Below, one piece after another: positions 36,896 to 45,645 of a DNA stretch of 49,878 nt. This DNA comes from an uncultured Bacteroidales bacterium (GTDB lineage Bacteria > Bacteroidota > Bacteroidia > Bacteroidales > Bacteroidaceae). The stretch spans positions 1 to 49,878 of the forward strand of contig CACZUX010000006.1 of NCBI GenBank assembly GCA_902784475.1, given 5' to 3'. The position numbers and the translations under genes are program-made. The stretch's first letter is position 1; each line of letters starts with the position of its first letter. The notes under the pieces were generated by a model. It ran no database searches, was not told where the DNA came from, and saw nothing but the letters and a program-made list of their open reading frames with translations.

Positions 36896-38110
36896 GTACG
36901 CAATCACGATGGCGGCAATGACGCCGCAGAGATCCGTGAGCAGCCCCGCTGCCACCGCATGACGCGTGTGGCGCACGCCGATGCTGCCGAAATAGACGGC
37001 CAGGATATAGAAGGTCGTATCCGTGGCGCCCTGGAAGATGCACGAGAGGCGACCGACGAAAGAGTCGGGACCGTAAGTCGTCATCGCATCGACCATGAGT
37101 CCGCGCGCGCCGCTGCCCGAAAGGGGTTTCATGAGCGCCGTCGGAAGTGCGGCCACGAAATCGGTGTTGAGCCCCATCCAACCCACCAGACGCTCCAGGC
37201 CGCCGACACACATCATCATCGCGCCGGAAGCGCGGAAGACGCCGATGGCCACCAGAATGGCCACCAGATAGGGAATAATGCGTACGGCCGTCTCGAAGCC
37301 GCCTTTCGCGCCCTCGACAAAGGCCTCGTAGACATTGATTTTGCGCCGCATGCCGGCCAGGATGAAGAGACACATGATGCTGAAAAGCACGATGTTGCTC
37401 ACGAGCGTGCTCCAGAGATTCATCGTCTCGCGATCGACCTGAGTCGAGAGCCACACACAGCCGCTCACGAGCAGACACAGACCCAGAAGCGTGCCCATGA
37501 GCACGCGGTTCATCAGGTTGATGCGCTGAAAGAGCGCCGTGATGACGATACCCGAAAGGGTCGCAACGGTTGTGGCCAGAAGAATGGGGATGAAGATGTC
37601 CGTCGGCTGCGCGGCTCCCATTTGGGCGCGATAGACCAGAATGCTGACGGGGATGAGCGTCAGACCGCTGGTGTTGAGCACGAGGAACATGATCATCGGA
37701 TTGGTGGCCGTATCCTTCTTGGGATTGAGCTCCTGCAGCGACTCCATCGCCTTGAGTCCCAGCGGAGTGGCGGCATTGTCGAGCCCCAGCATGTTGGCCG
37801 AAATGTTCATGAAGATGTGGCCGAAGGCGGGATGGCCTTTGGGCACGTCGGGGAACAGACGCGTGAAGAGCGGACTGAGCATGCGCGAGAGCGCCGCCAC
37901 CAGACCGGCCTTCTCGCCGACGGCCATGAAACCCATCCACAGCGAGAGCACGCCGGTGAGACCGAGGGAGATTTCGAAACCCGTCTTGGCGCTGTCGAAC
38001 GTTGCGTCGATGATGGCGGGAAAGACGCTGTAGTCGCCCGTCACGAGGGCGAAGAGCGCAAAGGCCATCGCCGTGAGGAAAAAGAAGATCCAGATGTAGT
38101 TGAGTACCAT
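36881..38110 (-). CDS. Nucleoside-recognition (Gate) membrane protein, SpmA/SpmB fusion type
   Basis: 409 residues from ATG 38110. An ATG at 38131 would give seven more residues, but TACCTTTG (a -7 box) lies between the two, so the inner start is preferred. Two Gate-domain halves are joined. The first has AVGEKAGLVAALSRMLSPLF and the conserved NISANMLGLDNAATPLGLKAM; the second has EGAKGGFETAVRIIPYLVAI and GLMVDAMTTYGPDSFVGRLSC with QGATDTTFYILAVYFG. These match SpmA and SpmB of Bacillus, here fused as usual in Bacteroidales. The cargo is unknown. It converges on rdgB. Confidence 0.85.
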   Translation of the reverse strand: MVLNYIWIFFFLTAMAFALFALVTGDYSVFPAIIDATFDSAKTGFEISLGLTGVLSLWMGFMAVGEKAGLVAALSRMLSPLFTRLFPDVPKGHPAFGHIFMNISANMLGLDNAATPLGLKAMESLQELNPKKDTATNPMIMFLVLNTSGLTLIPVSILVYRAQMGAAQPTDIFIPILLATTVATLSGIVITALFQRINLMNRVLMGTLLGLCLLVSGCVWLSTQVDRETMNLWSTLVSNIVLFSIMCLFILAGMRRKINVYEAFVEGAKGGFETAVRIIPYLVAILVAIGVFRASGAMMMCVGGLERLVGWMGLNTDFVAALPTALMKPLSGSGARGLMVDAMTTYGPDSFVGRLSCIFQGATDTTFYILAVYFGSIGVRHTRHAVAAGLLTDLCGVIAAIVIAYLFFA

Positions 38111-38118
38111 ACGGGGCA

Positions 38119-38126
38119 CAAAGGTA
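38119..38126 (-). promoter_or_regulatory. -7 box of the SpmA/B-type gene
   Basis: TACCTTTG on the minus strand ends 8 bp before ATG 38110, which would make the mRNA nearly leaderless. No clear -33 element. Confidence 0.45.
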
Positions 38127-38302
38127 GTCATATTTCGCGAAACAACGGCACATTTGGCGAAGAATTTTTGAAGAAATTTGTCCGAAACGCCCCGTTTTTG
38201 TCAAAAAATCGGATTTTGAATTGGCTAGAAATGCCACTTTTCTTGCGAGAGCAAAGTATGGCGTTGGGGACACAAAACACATCTTTTGCCGCTCCCAAGA
38301 CC

Positions 38303-38357
38303 CTTCTCAGAGGGTTCTCAGAGGCTTACCAGAGACCGAGCAGAGACCGAGCAGAGG
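38303..38357. repeat. 11-bp tandem array, five units
   Basis: Consecutive 11-mers are CTTCTCAGAGG, GTTCTCAGAGG, CTTACCAGAGA, CCGAGCAGAGA and CCGAGCAGAGG, sharing C-CAGAG or similar. The period equals that of the array at 2089-2209 but the sequence differs. It lies in the 38132-38582 gap, where no gene is supported. Confidence 0.7.
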
Positions 38358-38422
38358 CGCTGTTTGGGGTGTTTTTTGTCAAGAGAAAGTCACTCTCTGG
38401 AGGGTTGATGGCTGATGTAAGA

Positions 38423-38447
38423 GGGCTGAGGGCTGAAGGCTGAAGGC
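38423..38447. repeat. Heptanucleotide repeat, GGGCTGA/AGGCTGA
   Basis: GGGCTGA, GGGCTGA and AGGCTGA are followed by a partial AGGC. It is the third 7-bp array of the window and shares the YTGA core with those at 6133 and 40101. Confidence 0.65.
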
Positions 38448-38582
38448 ATTTGCGGCGCCGACAAACATAGTTTGAGGCGGAAAAAGAGCGCCCGAAACAG
38501 GCAAAACGGCAGGAAAAAGAGAAAAATGACGGCAAAAGAGGAAAAAAACGGGTTCAAAGCCGCTCATTTGCCAAATTTTTAC

Positions 38583-38590
38583 TATTTTTG
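38583..38590 (+). promoter_or_regulatory. -7 box upstream of the 140-residue protein gene
   Basis: TATTTTTG matches TAnnTTTG, 27 nt before ATG 38618. The nearest TTTG (38567-38570) is too close, so this is a partial match. It may drive the gene train that runs through asnA. Confidence 0.45.
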
Positions 38591-38617
38591 TGACGCAAAA
38601 CGTAAGTTTCAATAAAG

Positions 38618-39040
38618 ATGTCTAAGACTAAAGTGGTCCATCTGAGAATGGACGGTAAGAATTACTTCTTCGGGTCGGTGAAGGCCATGTTTGACTACAT
38701 CGGCGAAGAAAAGTTGGGGATGAGCTACCGCTCGTTCCACTCCAACGTGCGTCTGGAAGAAGACGAAACCTACCGCAACCGCCGCAAGGGCTACGAAGTG
38801 ACCGTGTCGCACCTGCTACAGGCCACGAGCAACCGAGGACTGCAGGGCAGCGCCCGTGCCGCCCACATCCTCCGCGTGCAGCGCGAGGCCGGACTAATGC
38901 CCGACATCAGCGACTATGTGGCCCAGCATCCCGAGACGGAGATGCGCGCCGCACAACGGGCCGAAGAGCGCGCCCTCAAACGTGCCGCCCAGAAGGAGGC
39001 CGAGAAGAAAGGCGCCGTGCAGCTCGACCTGTTCCAATAA
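38618..39040 (+). CDS. Unknown 140-residue protein ending in a sliding-clamp-binding motif
   Basis: The N-terminal 70 residues look like a small alpha/beta fold (VVHLRMDGKNYFFGSVKAMFDYI, GMSYRSFHSNVRLEEDETYRN, GYEVTVSHLLQA). A long charged Ala/Glu/Arg helix (about 90-130) and a terminal VQLDLFQ follow. QLDLF (135-139) is the canonical bacterial beta-clamp-binding pentapeptide and matches the one in the polymerase at 8136-9650. The family is not recognised. Clamp tethering would suggest a role near the replication fork. asnA follows after 24 bp. Confidence 0.75.
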   Translation: MSKTKVVHLRMDGKNYFFGSVKAMFDYIGEEKLGMSYRSFHSNVRLEEDETYRNRRKGYEVTVSHLLQATSNRGLQGSARAAHILRVQREAGLMPDISDYVAQHPETEMRAAQRAEERALKRAAQKEAEKKGAVQLDLFQ

Positions 39041-39064
39041 ATTGAAAAGAAGACAACGCAAAAT

Positions 39065-40102
39065 ATGAGCAAACTACTGAAACCCGCCGGCTATCGGGCG
39101 CAGCTCGATCTCAAGCAGACGGAACTGGCCATCAAGAAAATCAAAGACTTTTTCCTGAAGAGCATCAGCACGGAGCTGCGCCTGAGACGCGTCACAGCTC
39201 CGCTTTTCGTGTTAAAGGGACTGGGCCTGAACGACGATCTCAACGGCGTCGAGCGCCCCGTGTCGTTCCCCATCAAGGACATGAACGAAGCCACCGCCGA
39301 GGTGGTGCACTCACTGGCCAAATGGAAACGCGTGACGCTGGCCGACTACAAGATTGAGCCGGGCTACGGCATCATCACCGACATGAACGCCATCCGCGCC
39401 GACGAGGAGCTGGACAACATCCACTCCCTCTACGTGGACCAGTGGGACTGGGAGCGCGTGATGCGCCGCGAGGACCGCACGCTCTGGTATCTGAAGAAGA
39501 TTGTGCGCCAGATCTATTCGGCCATCCTGCGCACCGAGTTTTACATCTGCGAAACCTATCCCCAGCTGAAGCCCTTCCTACCCGAGGATGTCTATTTCAT
39601 TCATTCTCAGGAACTCCTGCAGCTCTACCCCGACCTGACGGAGAAGGAGCGCGAGGACGCCATCTGCGAGAAATACGGCACGGTGTTCATCATGGGCATC
39701 GGCGGCAACCTCTCCAACGGCAAGCCCCACGACCAGCGCGCTCCGGACTACGATGACTGGAGCACGGAGAACGAGGAGGGCTATCGCGGTCTCAACGGCG
39801 ACCTACTCATCTGGTATCCCGTTCTGGGGCGCAGCATCGAGCTCTCGTCGATGGGCATCCGTGTGGACAAGGACGCGCTGGAGCACCAGCTCGCCCTGCA
39901 GGGCAAGAACGAGCGCAAGAGCCTCTACTTCCACCGCCGTCTGCTCGAAGGTTCGCTGCCTCTGACCATCGGCGGCGGCATCGGCCAGAGCCGTCTGTGC
40001 ATGGTGCTGCTCCACAAGGCCCACATCGGCGAGACGCAGTCGTCCATCTGGCCCGACGAGATGCGCAAGGAGTGCGCCGAAAACGGCATGCTGCTGATTT
40101 AG
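39065..40102 (+). CDS. asnA: Aspartate-ammonia ligase (asparagine synthetase A)
   Basis: 345 residues, close to the 330 of E. coli AsnA. Characteristic blocks are QTELAIKKIKDFF, LRLRRVTAPLFV, VERPVSFPIKDM, EVVHSLAKWKR, IITDMNAIRADEELDNIHSLYVDQWDWE, and near the end SLPLTIGGGIGQSRLCM. The fold is related to class II aminoacyl-tRNA synthetases. It makes asparagine from aspartate, ammonia and ATP. Its TAG stop is part of a 7-bp repeat, and the response-regulator gene begins 35 bp later, so co-transcription with the signalling cassette is possible. Confidence 0.95.
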   Translation: MSKLLKPAGYRAQLDLKQTELAIKKIKDFFLKSISTELRLRRVTAPLFVLKGLGLNDDLNGVERPVSFPIKDMNEATAEVVHSLAKWKRVTLADYKIEPGYGIITDMNAIRADEELDNIHSLYVDQWDWERVMRREDRTLWYLKKIVRQIYSAILRTEFYICETYPQLKPFLPEDVYFIHSQELLQLYPDLTEKEREDAICEKYGTVFIMGIGGNLSNGKPHDQRAPDYDDWSTENEEGYRGLNGDLLIWYPVLGRSIELSSMGIRVDKDALEHQLALQGKNERKSLYFHRRLLEGSLPLTIGGGIGQSRLCMVLLHKAHIGETQSSIWPDEMRKECAENGMLLI

Positions 40103-40128
40103 TTGACAGTTGATAGTTGATAGTTGAC
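40101..40128. repeat. Heptanucleotide tandem repeat, four units
   Basis: AGTTGA(C,T,T,C) is repeated four times between the asnA stop and the response-regulator start. It has the same unit length and TTGAY core as the array at 6133-6160. Confidence 0.75.
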
Positions 40129-40137
40129 AGATATAAA

Positions 40138-41322
40138 ATGGATTATCCCATAAAAATACTTTCCGTCGATGACGAGGTGGATATGGAGCTGCTGCTGACG
40201 CAGTACTTCCGCCGCAAGATCCGCAAGGGGGAATACGAATTCTTCTTCGCCCACAACGGCCTGGAAGCCCTGCGCATGATGCTGGAGCACCCCGACATCG
40301 ACATCATCCTCTCGGACATCAACATGCCCGAGATGGACGGACTGACCCTGCTGGCCCGCATCAACGAGATGCGCAGACCCGGGCTCAAGTGCATCATGGT
40401 GTCGGCCTACGGCGACATGGACAACATACGTCAGGCGATGAATTCGGGCGCTTTCGACTTCGCCACGAAGCCCATCGACCTGGACGACCTGCAGCGCACC
40501 ATCGACAAGGCGGTGGAGCAGATTGCCTACGTGAAGGAGGCCGAAAAGGAGCGCGGCGAGCTGCACGACCTGCAGTCCGACCTCTCCGTGGCCCGCGAGA
40601 TACAGCACGCCATCCTGCCCCGCACCTTCCGTCTGGAGAAGATGCCTCTGGCCGGCACGATTGACCTGCACGCCTCGATGGAAGCGGCCAAAGACGTGGG
40701 CGGCGACTTCTACGACTTCTTCCGCATCGACGACACCCATCTGGGCTTCACCATCGCCGACGTCTCGGGCAAAGGCGTTCCCGCCGCCATCTTCATGGCC
40801 GTGAGCCGCACGCTCATCAAGGCCACCGGCGTCCACAGTCTCTCGAGCGCCGAAGTGATGGCGCAGTCCAACGACATGCTCGCCACGGAGAGTCTGGAGA
40901 GCATGTTCGTCACCGTGTTCTACGGCATTCTCGACCTGGAGACGGGCCGCATCGACTACACCAACGCCGGCCACAATCCCCCCTACGTGCTGCATGCCGA
41001 CGGCACGGTGGAGACGGTGCCGACGGCCGGCAACATGGCTCTGGGCGCCTTCGAGGGCCTGCCCTATAAGAGCGGCGAACTGACGCTGGAAAAGGGCGAC
41101 ACGCTGGTGATGTTCACCGACGGCGTGACGGAGGCCGAGAACGAGGTGCACGAGCAGCTCGGCGAAGCCCGTCTGGAGGCGCTCCTGCCCAACTACGCGA
41201 CGGCCTCGGCCGCCGGCATCGTGGAGGGCATCCGCAGCCAGGTGCACAACTTCGCCGGCGAGGCGCCTCAGAGCGACGACGTCACCGTGCTTGTGATCCG
41301 AAGAAAGAACGACAACGAATAA
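40138..41322 (+). CDS. Response regulator fused to a PP2C-type Ser/Thr phosphatase (RsbU/SpoIIE-like)
   Basis: 394 residues from ATG 40138; a TTG at 40117 lies within the repeat and is rejected. The receiver domain (1-125) has Asp11-Asp12, the phospho-acceptor Asp60 in LSDINMPEMDG, and Lys111 in FATKPI. After a coiled-coil linker (KEAEKERGELHDLQSD) comes a PP2C domain: EIQHAILPR, VGGDFYDFF with a metal-binding Asp, DVSGKGVPAAIFMA, YTNAGHNPPYVL, FTDGVTEAEN and SDDVTVLVIR. Such proteins dephosphorylate anti-sigma antagonists in partner-switching pathways, but no anti-sigma or STAS gene is next to it. The kinase genes downstream are probable phosphodonors. Confidence 0.9.
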   Translation: MDYPIKILSVDDEVDMELLLTQYFRRKIRKGEYEFFFAHNGLEALRMMLEHPDIDIILSDINMPEMDGLTLLARINEMRRPGLKCIMVSAYGDMDNIRQAMNSGAFDFATKPIDLDDLQRTIDKAVEQIAYVKEAEKERGELHDLQSDLSVAREIQHAILPRTFRLEKMPLAGTIDLHASMEAAKDVGGDFYDFFRIDDTHLGFTIADVSGKGVPAAIFMAVSRTLIKATGVHSLSSAEVMAQSNDMLATESLESMFVTVFYGILDLETGRIDYTNAGHNPPYVLHADGTVETVPTAGNMALGAFEGLPYKSGELTLEKGDTLVMFTDGVTEAENEVHEQLGEARLEALLPNYATASAAGIVEGIRSQVHNFAGEAPQSDDVTVLVIRRKNDNE

Positions 41323-41335
41323 ACTGAAAACAAAT

Positions 41336-42925
41336 ATGTTCCTGCGCCCGAACCGACCCTTCCTCCACGGCCTCTGCGGCATCCTTGTCGCAGCGCTTGC
41401 GCTCCTTGGCGCCTACACTCTGGGCACCATGCGCGAGACGCGTCTCGACGAGGAACACGTGAAGGAGCTGGAGCGGGAGAACGCCCGCCTCAAACAGGGC
41501 GAAGAAGACGCCGCCGTGGACCGTCGCGTCTCGGAACAGATGGCCGAAATTGCACGCGACCAGCGACTGATCTCGGATGCGCAGCGTGACAGCGCCGAGA
41601 AGCAGCGCACTCTGGCCGAAGAACTGCGTACGGAGGCCCAAAAGGAGAGCCGGGCGGCACGTGCGGCTGAGGCTCAGGCCAACACGGCACGACGCGAGGC
41701 CGAAGCGGCTTCGGAAGAGGCCAAGAGGGAGCGCTCGAAGGCGCTGCTGCAGGAAGAGGCCGCCCTGCGTTCGAAGCGCGCCACGGACACGCTGCGCTAT
41801 CGCGATCTGGCCCGACTCTTGGGCAGCCGTTCGCTTCTGGCGCGCGAAAGCGGCAACGACAGTCTGGCGCGCAAACTGGCCTACACGGCGTGGTATTTCC
41901 TGAGCAACTACGGCAACAACGTCTATCAGCCGGAAGTCTTCCAGGCCCTGGGCTACGACGACAAGATGGAGGCGTGGTCGCCCCACCACAGCGCCATCTA
42001 CGACGTGGACAAGAGCGTGGACGGCAAGAGCTGCATCGTCTGCACGGGCTACGGCGAAGTGTTGCGCTGGAGGGGCGGCAAAGTGGAGACGATCTTCTTC
42101 GACAAGCGCTACGACCTGCGCAGCATGGTGCAGGAGCCGAATGCCGTCTGGACCCTGAGCTATGACGGACATCTGCTGCACATCAGCGCCACGGGGAAGC
42201 AGCAGCAGATGGAAGACTATCCCCTGCCCGAAGGTGAATATTTCCACCTGCAGGATCTGCCCGAAGGGCGTCTGCTGGCGGGAGCGCGCCACCAGGTGGT
42301 CATCTTCGACATTAAAACGCGCTCGGTGATCACCGTGCGTCCGTTCCCCGAAAAACGACTGCTGACGACGATGCCCACGAAGAAAGAAGTGTTTTTCTTC
42401 TACGACAACGGCACCATCGGCCGCACCCCCTACAGCACGAAGCGCAACAGCGAAGTGCCCTCCCCCATCAAAGAACCCATCACGGCGGCGCATTACGACG
42501 AGACTTCGAATATGGCTTATGTGGGCTGTCAGTCGGGCCGCATCTACGTACTCCAGGACGGCGGCAAGATTTTCACGCGCCTGCTCGGACACTCGTCGGC
42601 CATCACCGACTTCACCTTCATGCCCGAGCAGCACCTCATGCTCTCGACGGGCCGCGACAAGGAGCTGCACATCTGGGACGTGGACCGCATCCGGGCCGGG
42701 AAGCCCGTGGAGTCCACCAGACACAGGATGGACAGCTGGCCCCTGTCGCTGGCACCTATCGGCAGCCGCGTCGTTTGCGGACTGGTCAACGGCAAACTCA
42801 TCATGTGGGAATTCGCTGTGGACAAGCTGGCTCAGGCCACACGCAACCGCATCAGCAGCGGACTGAATGAAAGCGAATGGAACACCTTCGTCGGCGCCAA
42901 GGTGGATTATGTGAAACTGAAATGA
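41336..42925 (+). CDS. Membrane-anchored coiled-coil/WD40-like propeller protein
   Basis: 529 residues. One membrane helix (about 12-30) is followed by a long coiled coil (about 38-160, Glu/Arg/Ala-rich). A short helical segment, YRDLARLLGSRSLLARESGNDSLARKLAYTAW, resembles the linker that precedes WD40 propellers in STAND-type and conflict-system proteins. A propeller follows (about 215-515), with blades such as HHSAIYDVDKSVDGKSCIV and GHSSAITDFTFMPEQHLMLSTGRDKELHIWDV. No enzyme domain is seen, so it is probably a scaffold. It starts 13 bp after the phosphatase gene and its stop overlaps the sensor start (ATGA). Confidence 0.82.
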   Translation: MFLRPNRPFLHGLCGILVAALALLGAYTLGTMRETRLDEEHVKELERENARLKQGEEDAAVDRRVSEQMAEIARDQRLISDAQRDSAEKQRTLAEELRTEAQKESRAARAAEAQANTARREAEAASEEAKRERSKALLQEEAALRSKRATDTLRYRDLARLLGSRSLLARESGNDSLARKLAYTAWYFLSNYGNNVYQPEVFQALGYDDKMEAWSPHHSAIYDVDKSVDGKSCIVCTGYGEVLRWRGGKVETIFFDKRYDLRSMVQEPNAVWTLSYDGHLLHISATGKQQQMEDYPLPEGEYFHLQDLPEGRLLAGARHQVVIFDIKTRSVITVRPFPEKRLLTTMPTKKEVFFFYDNGTIGRTPYSTKRNSEVPSPIKEPITAAHYDETSNMAYVGCQSGRIYVLQDGGKIFTRLLGHSSAITDFTFMPEQHLMLSTGRDKELHIWDVDRIRAGKPVESTRHRMDSWPLSLAPIGSRVVCGLVNGKLIMWEFAVDKLAQATRNRISSGLNESEWNTFVGAKVDYVKLK

Positions 42926-45645
42926 AAGGCATGAAGCTCCATATACTCCTGACGGCGATGTGCCTGACACTGACGGCACTCCCCCTAAAGCTCCGGGCCA
43001 TGGACTCGGGCGACGGTCTCGCATTGCCCTTCTTCCACAACATCCCCGCCAGCGAATTCGGCGCCCACAATGTGAGCAACGAGATTCTGGCCGACAGCGA
43101 GGGCCGCATCTATGTGGCCAACTTCGAAGGCCTCGTGGTGTGGGACGGCGTCACGTGGACCACGATCCACTCTCCGGGCACGAGCCGCTTCACCTGTCTG
43201 TTCATGGACAAGAACGGTCGCATTTGGGCGGCCGGACTGAACCATCTGGGCTGGGTGGAGTTTGACAGCGACGGACGCGTCGGACTGCACTTCGTTGCAA
43301 CCGACCTGACGGAGGAAGACCGCTTCGGCGAAGCCTCCCGACTGTTTGAAGACCAGCACGGCATCGGCCTGGTGACAACGTTGGGCTGCGTGTATCACGT
43401 GGACGAGGATGGCGAACATCTGGTATCTACACACGAACAGCGCGAAGTGAGAATCGTGCCGGAACGCTGGGGCAATCTGGAAGTGAACAAACGCCTGATT
43501 CTGCCCGACGGCACCATCCTGATGGCCACCACAACAGAAGGCGTCATCGCTCTGAATAAGGAAAAAGAGGAAATCTGGAGACTCAACGAGGAGACGGGGC
43601 TCTGCTCCAACAGCGTGGGCTCACTCTGCTACGACGAACACGGCACCGTGTGGGGCACAACGGAGAACGGACTCTTCAACATCTCCGTCTCGAAGGTCTA
43701 TACGCAATTCTCCGATCAGGACGGCCTCCGGGGACAGGTGAACACCGTGCTCGTGAACCGGGACCGCCTCTTTGCCGGCACGCTGCAGGGCCTGTTTGTG
43801 AGAGAGAACGAGCGCTTCCGCCGCATGGAACTCATCAACCAGGCCTGTCGCCAACTGGCGCCCACGCCCGACGGCAAGATGCTGATCGCTACGGCCAACG
43901 GCGTATTCATCTACGATGACAAGGTGAAGCCGCTCTACCCCGGCCGCTACGCTCTTTCGCTCTACGTCCTCGACGAAGAGAGTTTCCTCTTCGGCACGGT
44001 GGACGGCGTGTTCAAGGGCTACTTCGACGGTCGAAACGCGGAAAAAACGGACGACATCCCCTATGTTTACCGCTTCACCGAGGGCGAAAAAGACAGCCTG
44101 TGGGCCACCGACACCTATCGCGACACCTATTGGTCGAAGGGCGGGCGCACGCCGTTTGTCAAAGGTGAGAACAAAGGCCTGTCGCGACTGTTGGACTACA
44201 CCGACGAGAGCGGACGCCGCTGGAAGTGCCGTCCCAGCGACCTGGGTCTGAGGGTGCTGGACAACAAGCTGTCGCCCCTGCAGAGGGAATGGCTTCACGC
44301 ACTCGACAGCACGAACATACAGAACATCACCGTGAACGGCAATGTGGCCTGGTTGGGCGGCACGTTCGGACTGATACGCCTCGATCTGGACGAAGCGGCC
44401 AAGACGCAGCCCGAAGCTCCGAAGGTCTACATCCGCACCTGCACGAAATACGACCGCAACTTCGACGTCACGGTGGCTACCAACCACACCGATTTCATCG
44501 GACGCACGCTCTATAGCTACCGCCTCCATCTCTACGACAACTGGAGCCCTTGGGGCGAAGACCAGACGCTGAACTTCCGCAGCATGTCCTACGGCGAATA
44601 CTTCATTCAGGTGAGGGCCCTCGATCCCTTCGGCAACATCGTCGAGAGCAATTGGAAAGCCGTGTCGCTGCCGCCTCCGTTCGAAGAGAGCAAGACTGCC
44701 ATCGCCATCTACATCATCCTGACGATGGTGATCATCTACCTGCTCTACCGTTGGCGCGTGAAAGTGATGGTGAAACGGCAGATCAAACTGGAGCAGATTG
44801 TCTCGGAGCGTACGCGTGATTTGCGCGAGGCGCAGAACGCCCTCATCCGGCAGGAGCGCGAAGTCACTGTGGGCAAACTGACCAAGGGCCTCATCGACCG
44901 CATCCTCAACCCGATGAACTACGTGGGCAACTTCTCACACCTCACACGCGGACTTATTAAGGACCTGCGCGACGACATCGAAGCCGAGCGCGTGGCCATG
45001 TCGGCCGACAACTACGACGACGCCACGGACATCATGGACATGATGGACCAGAACCTGGAGAAGATCGAGCAGCACGGCCTCTCCACCACCCGTATCCTTA
45101 AGGCGATGGAGGAAGTGCTCAAAGAACGCAGCAAGGACCGCCAGGAGACGGACCTCTGCGTCATCTGTCAGCAGGATGTGGACATGCTGCTCAACTATTA
45201 TAAAGAGGATATAGAGAAGGGGCACGTCCAGTGTGATTGGAAACGGCCCGAAGAACCCGTCATGGCCAATGTGAACGCCGAGCAGATCTCGCAAACGCTC
45301 ACGGCGCTTTTGGGCAATGCCGCCTACGCCATACGCCGGCGCATCGAGTTGGGCGAAAACCCGGGTGCGGGCAAGAAGGAAACGGCGCCCTATCAGCCGC
45401 GTCTGGCCCTCATCTTGGAGCGCACACCCGAGGGCAAAGCCTCAATCCGCGTGTGGGACAACGGCATCGGCATCGAGGAGACGGTCATCGGCAAGGTGTT
45501 CGACCCCTTCTTCACCACCAAGCCCACGGCAGAAGCTTCGGGCATCGGCCTCTATCTGGCACAGCAAATCATTCAGGACCACGGCGGCAACATCACCGTG
45601 ACGTCCGAGAAATATAAGTTCACGGAATTCACTATTACGCTATGA
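42922..45645 (+). CDS. Propeller-type sensor with histidine-kinase-like domain lacking the phospho-acceptor His
   Basis: 907 residues from ATG 42922, which overlaps the upstream stop. A signal peptide (to about LRAMDS) is followed by Reg_prop-style beta-propeller repeats (about 30-520; EILADSEGRIYVANFEGLVVWDG, GSLCYDEHGTVWGTTENGLFN). A Y_Y_Y domain (about 530-590; YSYRLHLYDNWSPWG) and one membrane helix (592-612) come next. The cytoplasmic part has a coiled coil, a DHp-like helix and an intact HATPase (NAAYAI, DNGIGIEE, FDPFFTTKPTAEASGIGLYL). Where active kinases read G-x-x-HE-x-NP, this one reads GLIDRILNP: Asp659 replaces His. It may signal through the next gene's kinase. Confidence 0.87.
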   Translation: MKGMKLHILLTAMCLTLTALPLKLRAMDSGDGLALPFFHNIPASEFGAHNVSNEILADSEGRIYVANFEGLVVWDGVTWTTIHSPGTSRFTCLFMDKNGRIWAAGLNHLGWVEFDSDGRVGLHFVATDLTEEDRFGEASRLFEDQHGIGLVTTLGCVYHVDEDGEHLVSTHEQREVRIVPERWGNLEVNKRLILPDGTILMATTTEGVIALNKEKEEIWRLNEETGLCSNSVGSLCYDEHGTVWGTTENGLFNISVSKVYTQFSDQDGLRGQVNTVLVNRDRLFAGTLQGLFVRENERFRRMELINQACRQLAPTPDGKMLIATANGVFIYDDKVKPLYPGRYALSLYVLDEESFLFGTVDGVFKGYFDGRNAEKTDDIPYVYRFTEGEKDSLWATDTYRDTYWSKGGRTPFVKGENKGLSRLLDYTDESGRRWKCRPSDLGLRVLDNKLSPLQREWLHALDSTNIQNITVNGNVAWLGGTFGLIRLDLDEAAKTQPEAPKVYIRTCTKYDRNFDVTVATNHTDFIGRTLYSYRLHLYDNWSPWGEDQTLNFRSMSYGEYFIQVRALDPFGNIVESNWKAVSLPPPFEESKTAIAIYIILTMVIIYLLYRWRVKVMVKRQIKLEQIVSERTRDLREAQNALIRQEREVTVGKLTKGLIDRILNPMNYVGNFSHLTRGLIKDLRDDIEAERVAMSADNYDDATDIMDMMDQNLEKIEQHGLSTTRILKAMEEVLKERSKDRQETDLCVICQQDVDMLLNYYKEDIEKGHVQCDWKRPEEPVMANVNAEQISQTLTALLGNAAYAIRRRIELGENPGAGKKETAPYQPRLALILERTPEGKASIRVWDNGIGIEETVIGKVFDPFFTTKPTAEASGIGLYLAQQIIQDHGGNITVTSEKYKFTEFTITL

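Noticed and set aside
36840..38282. 480-codon minus-strand open frame over the SpmA/B-type gene
   Set aside because: It is an alternative frame of the same strand with Arg/His/Gly-rich low-complexity translation; the 36881-38110 frame carries the Gate-domain motifs.
38132..38582. Small ORFs in the repeat-rich gap
   Set aside because: All are short, cross the tandem repeats and show no start signals or recognisable motifs.
42877..42921. Upstream ATG for the propeller sensor
   Set aside because: It would overlap the WD40 gene by about 50 bp and hide the signal peptide; ATG 42922 gives the ATGA overlap seen elsewhere in the operon.
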